A DNA stretch of 25,971 bases from Prevotellaceae bacterium (GTDB lineage Bacteria; Bacteroidota; Bacteroidia; Bacteroidales; Bacteroidaceae), in NCBI GenBank assembly GCA_021153165.1, contig JAGKTZ010000039.1, positions 1 to 25,971 on the forward strand, in the 5' to 3' direction. The notes under the pieces are model-generated. The model was not told where the DNA came from. It saw nothing but the letters and a program-made list of their open reading frames with translations, and did no database searches. Position 1 is the first letter of the stretch. Every line of letters starts with the position of its first letter. Positions 24,539 through 25,971 of this stretch are shown here, in pieces. Both the position numbers and the translations under genes were made by a program.

Positions 24539-25914
24539 TGCACTCGGCTATGAATAGTAAATTGACAGCAGAGGGCATAATGGGTGCGGCAATGTGTATG
24601 GGTGCTGAACTATCAGGTGGCGAGTTTCCTATCAGTGTCTTTCCTCACAAGATTCAGCGCATCATCACCGAGTTGCACGCCTCGCAGGGTTATCCCATCG
24701 ACTATATCGCTGCGGCTATGCTATCGGCATTGGCGGTGAGCATCGGCAACTCGCATCTTGCACAAGTGAAGCGTGGCTGGGTGGAGAGTCCTATTCTATA
24801 TATGGCACTCATCGGGCGACCGGGTGCAAACAAAAGCCACCCTTTGAGTTTCGCATTTCACCCATTTATCGAACACGACTATCTCCACAACAAGGAGTAT
24901 CAGGAGCAGTATGCCGAGTATGAACGCACGATGTCGATGACCAAGAAAGAACGATTGGAGGCTGGCAAAGATGAGTTTCCAATTCCTCCCAAGCGCAGTC
25001 GTTTTCTTGTGTCGGACATCACACCCGAAGGGTTGAGCCTTATCCACGCTCAGAATCCTCGTGGGCTGTGCTTATGGTCGGACGAGTTATCGGCGTGGTT
25101 CAAGAACTTCAACCGCTACAACAACGGTTCGGAGGAGCAGTTCTGGCTGTCGGTGTTCAACGCCAAGCCGACAATCTCGGATCGTAAGAGCTCGCAAAGT
25201 TCAATCTTCATCAAGCGACCTTATATCTCGGTTGTCGGGACTATTCAGCAAAAGATACTCGGTGAGTTGGGTAAAGGCGAGAGAGCGAGCAACGGATTTA
25301 TTGACCGCATACTATTCGTAATGCCGCAGTCGGTGCAGAAGAGCCGATGGAGCGATAGGGAGACACCCGAAGAGTTGGAACAAGAGTGGCTGCACATTAT
25401 CAATAGGCTCATCGAGCAAGAGTGCGAGTTCAATGAACAGGGTGAACTGCAGTCGCATCATCTCCCCTTTCGTGAGGCGGCCAAGAGAGAACTATATGCG
25501 TGACAGCACGACAACGCCCGAAAGTGTGATTTGGAAAGTAACGAGGCACTGCTCGGCATATACTGCAAGTTGGAGATATACATCATTCGCTTTGCACTGA
25601 TAATCCAACTTGCCCGCTGGACTTGCGGAGAGTGCGACAAAGAGGCTATCGACATCGAGAGTGTGCGTAGGGCCATTGAACTCGCGGAGTATTTCCGCAC
25701 CACAGCCATAAGGGTACAGACTTCGATAGGCAACGAGCAACTCAATGAACTGCACCGCACTATCTACCACCATCTACCGCAAAGGTTTACCACCGCAGAG
25801 GGTATCGCTTTGGCTGAGAGTTATGGGATGAAGGAGCACGCATTTAAGATGATGTTGAAACGCCATCTGGGGACACTATTCAAGAAAATCAATCACGGAG
25901 AGTACAGTAAATAA
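24538..25914 (+). pseudogene. DUF3987 protein interrupted by one in-frame TGA
   Basis: The gene encodes a DUF3987 protein of about 458 codons, a family found beside primase and mobilization genes of Bacteroidales elements and thought to act in replication or transfer. The first part (321 residues) has a P-loop-like GRPGANKS at 93-100 and an acidic LWSDELSAWF segment. Translation meets TGA at 25501-25503 after AKRELYA. The same frame then continues without a frameshift to 25914 with a good family C-terminus (SNEALLGIYCKLEIYIIRFALIIQLARWTCGE). A single TGG to TGA change (Trp to stop) would explain this. Other genes here end in TGA, for example the porin, so the codon is not reassigned. The start is the coupled ATG at 24538 or the in-frame ATG at 24550. 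Confidence 0.75.
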
Positions 25915-25923
25915 CTTGTTACT

Positions 25924-25971
25924 ATCCACATTTTGCAACCGTTGGTTTTGTGAAGTTGCGAAAATGTGGAT
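25924..25971. repeat. Near-perfect inverted repeat at the window's right edge
   Basis: ATCCACATTTTGCAAC (25924-25939) is the inverted copy of GTTGCGAAAATGTGGAT (25955-25971), with one extra base in the right arm and a 15-nt spacer. It lies 9 bp past the DUF3987 end. It could be a terminator-like hairpin or a protein-binding site, and the dyad may extend past the window edge. Confidence 0.65.

Larger units (their letters stand above)
17276..25971. mobile_element. Integrative (probably mobilizable) element at the 3' end of mnmE, left part
   Basis: Directly after mnmE the content changes to mobile-element genes: an HTH protein, a tyrosine recombinase, a DprA-like protein, a two-helix membrane protein, a short HTH protein and DUF3987. 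AT-rich cargo (RES protein, nuclease, ADP-ribosyltransferase-like protein) is interspersed. This order resembles Bacteroidales integrative and mobilizable elements. The relaxase, the primase and the right attachment site are not in the window, so mobility and the right end are inferred. Confidence 0.75.

Noticed and set aside
25501..25503. TGA reassigned to tryptophan
   Set aside because: TGA ends other genes in the window, such as the porin at 2711-2713, and no other gene shows in-frame TGA codons.
17276..25971. Complete element with both ends in the window
   Set aside because: No second copy of the mnmE-end sequence was found, and the primase and relaxase genes expected of such elements are absent, so the right end must lie beyond the window.

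Overview
The window looks like a chromosomal segment of a member of the Bacteroidales, probably Prevotella-like. The signs are Bacteroidota -7 promoter boxes of the form TAnnTTTG in front of many genes, no clear Shine-Dalgarno sequences, a purB / RNA pseudouridine synthase / asnS gene run, a C69 dipeptidase, and a secreted M6 protease ending in a Bacteroidales-type C-terminal tail. The genus is an inference, because no rRNA or other marker lies in the window.

Positions 1-5,000 (+ strand): prfC (release factor 3), an OprO/OprP-like porin, a gate-domain membrane protein and a secreted PI-PLC-like phosphodiesterase. Positions 5,300-12,150 (- strand): a run read as purB > pseudouridine synthase > asnS > nadC, then a structured terminator and a secreted C69 dipeptidase. 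Positions 12,340-13,250 (-): a solitary PD-(D/E)XK nuclease resembling the PGN_0703 family, with its own promoter. Positions 13,250-14,006 are non-coding and contain a MITE-like pair of 36-bp inverted repeats and a possible small structured RNA. Next come a secreted M6 metalloprotease and mnmE (+).

From the last codons of mnmE (about 17,276) to the end of the window lies what appears to be an integrative, probably mobilizable, element. Its backbone is a protein with four tandem helix-turn-helix units, a tyrosine recombinase, a DprA-like Rossmann protein, a two-helix membrane protein, a short excisionase-like HTH protein and a DUF3987 replication/mobilization protein broken by one in-frame TGA. 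Primase and relaxase genes would be expected beyond the right edge. The far attachment site is not visible.

The backbone carries AT-rich cargo at two places. The first is a divergent pair: a large RES-domain protein (predicted NAD+-degrading fold) and a PGN_0703-like nuclease, whose -7 boxes lie 45 bp apart. The second is a small protein with motifs of an R-S-E class ADP-ribosyltransferase. Two predicted NAD+-using effectors and a nuclease on one mobile element suggest a defence or element-maintenance island. The RES/nuclease pair is the best candidate here for an undescribed system. The cargo nuclease is a divergent homologue of the chromosomal nuclease at 12,344-13,246.
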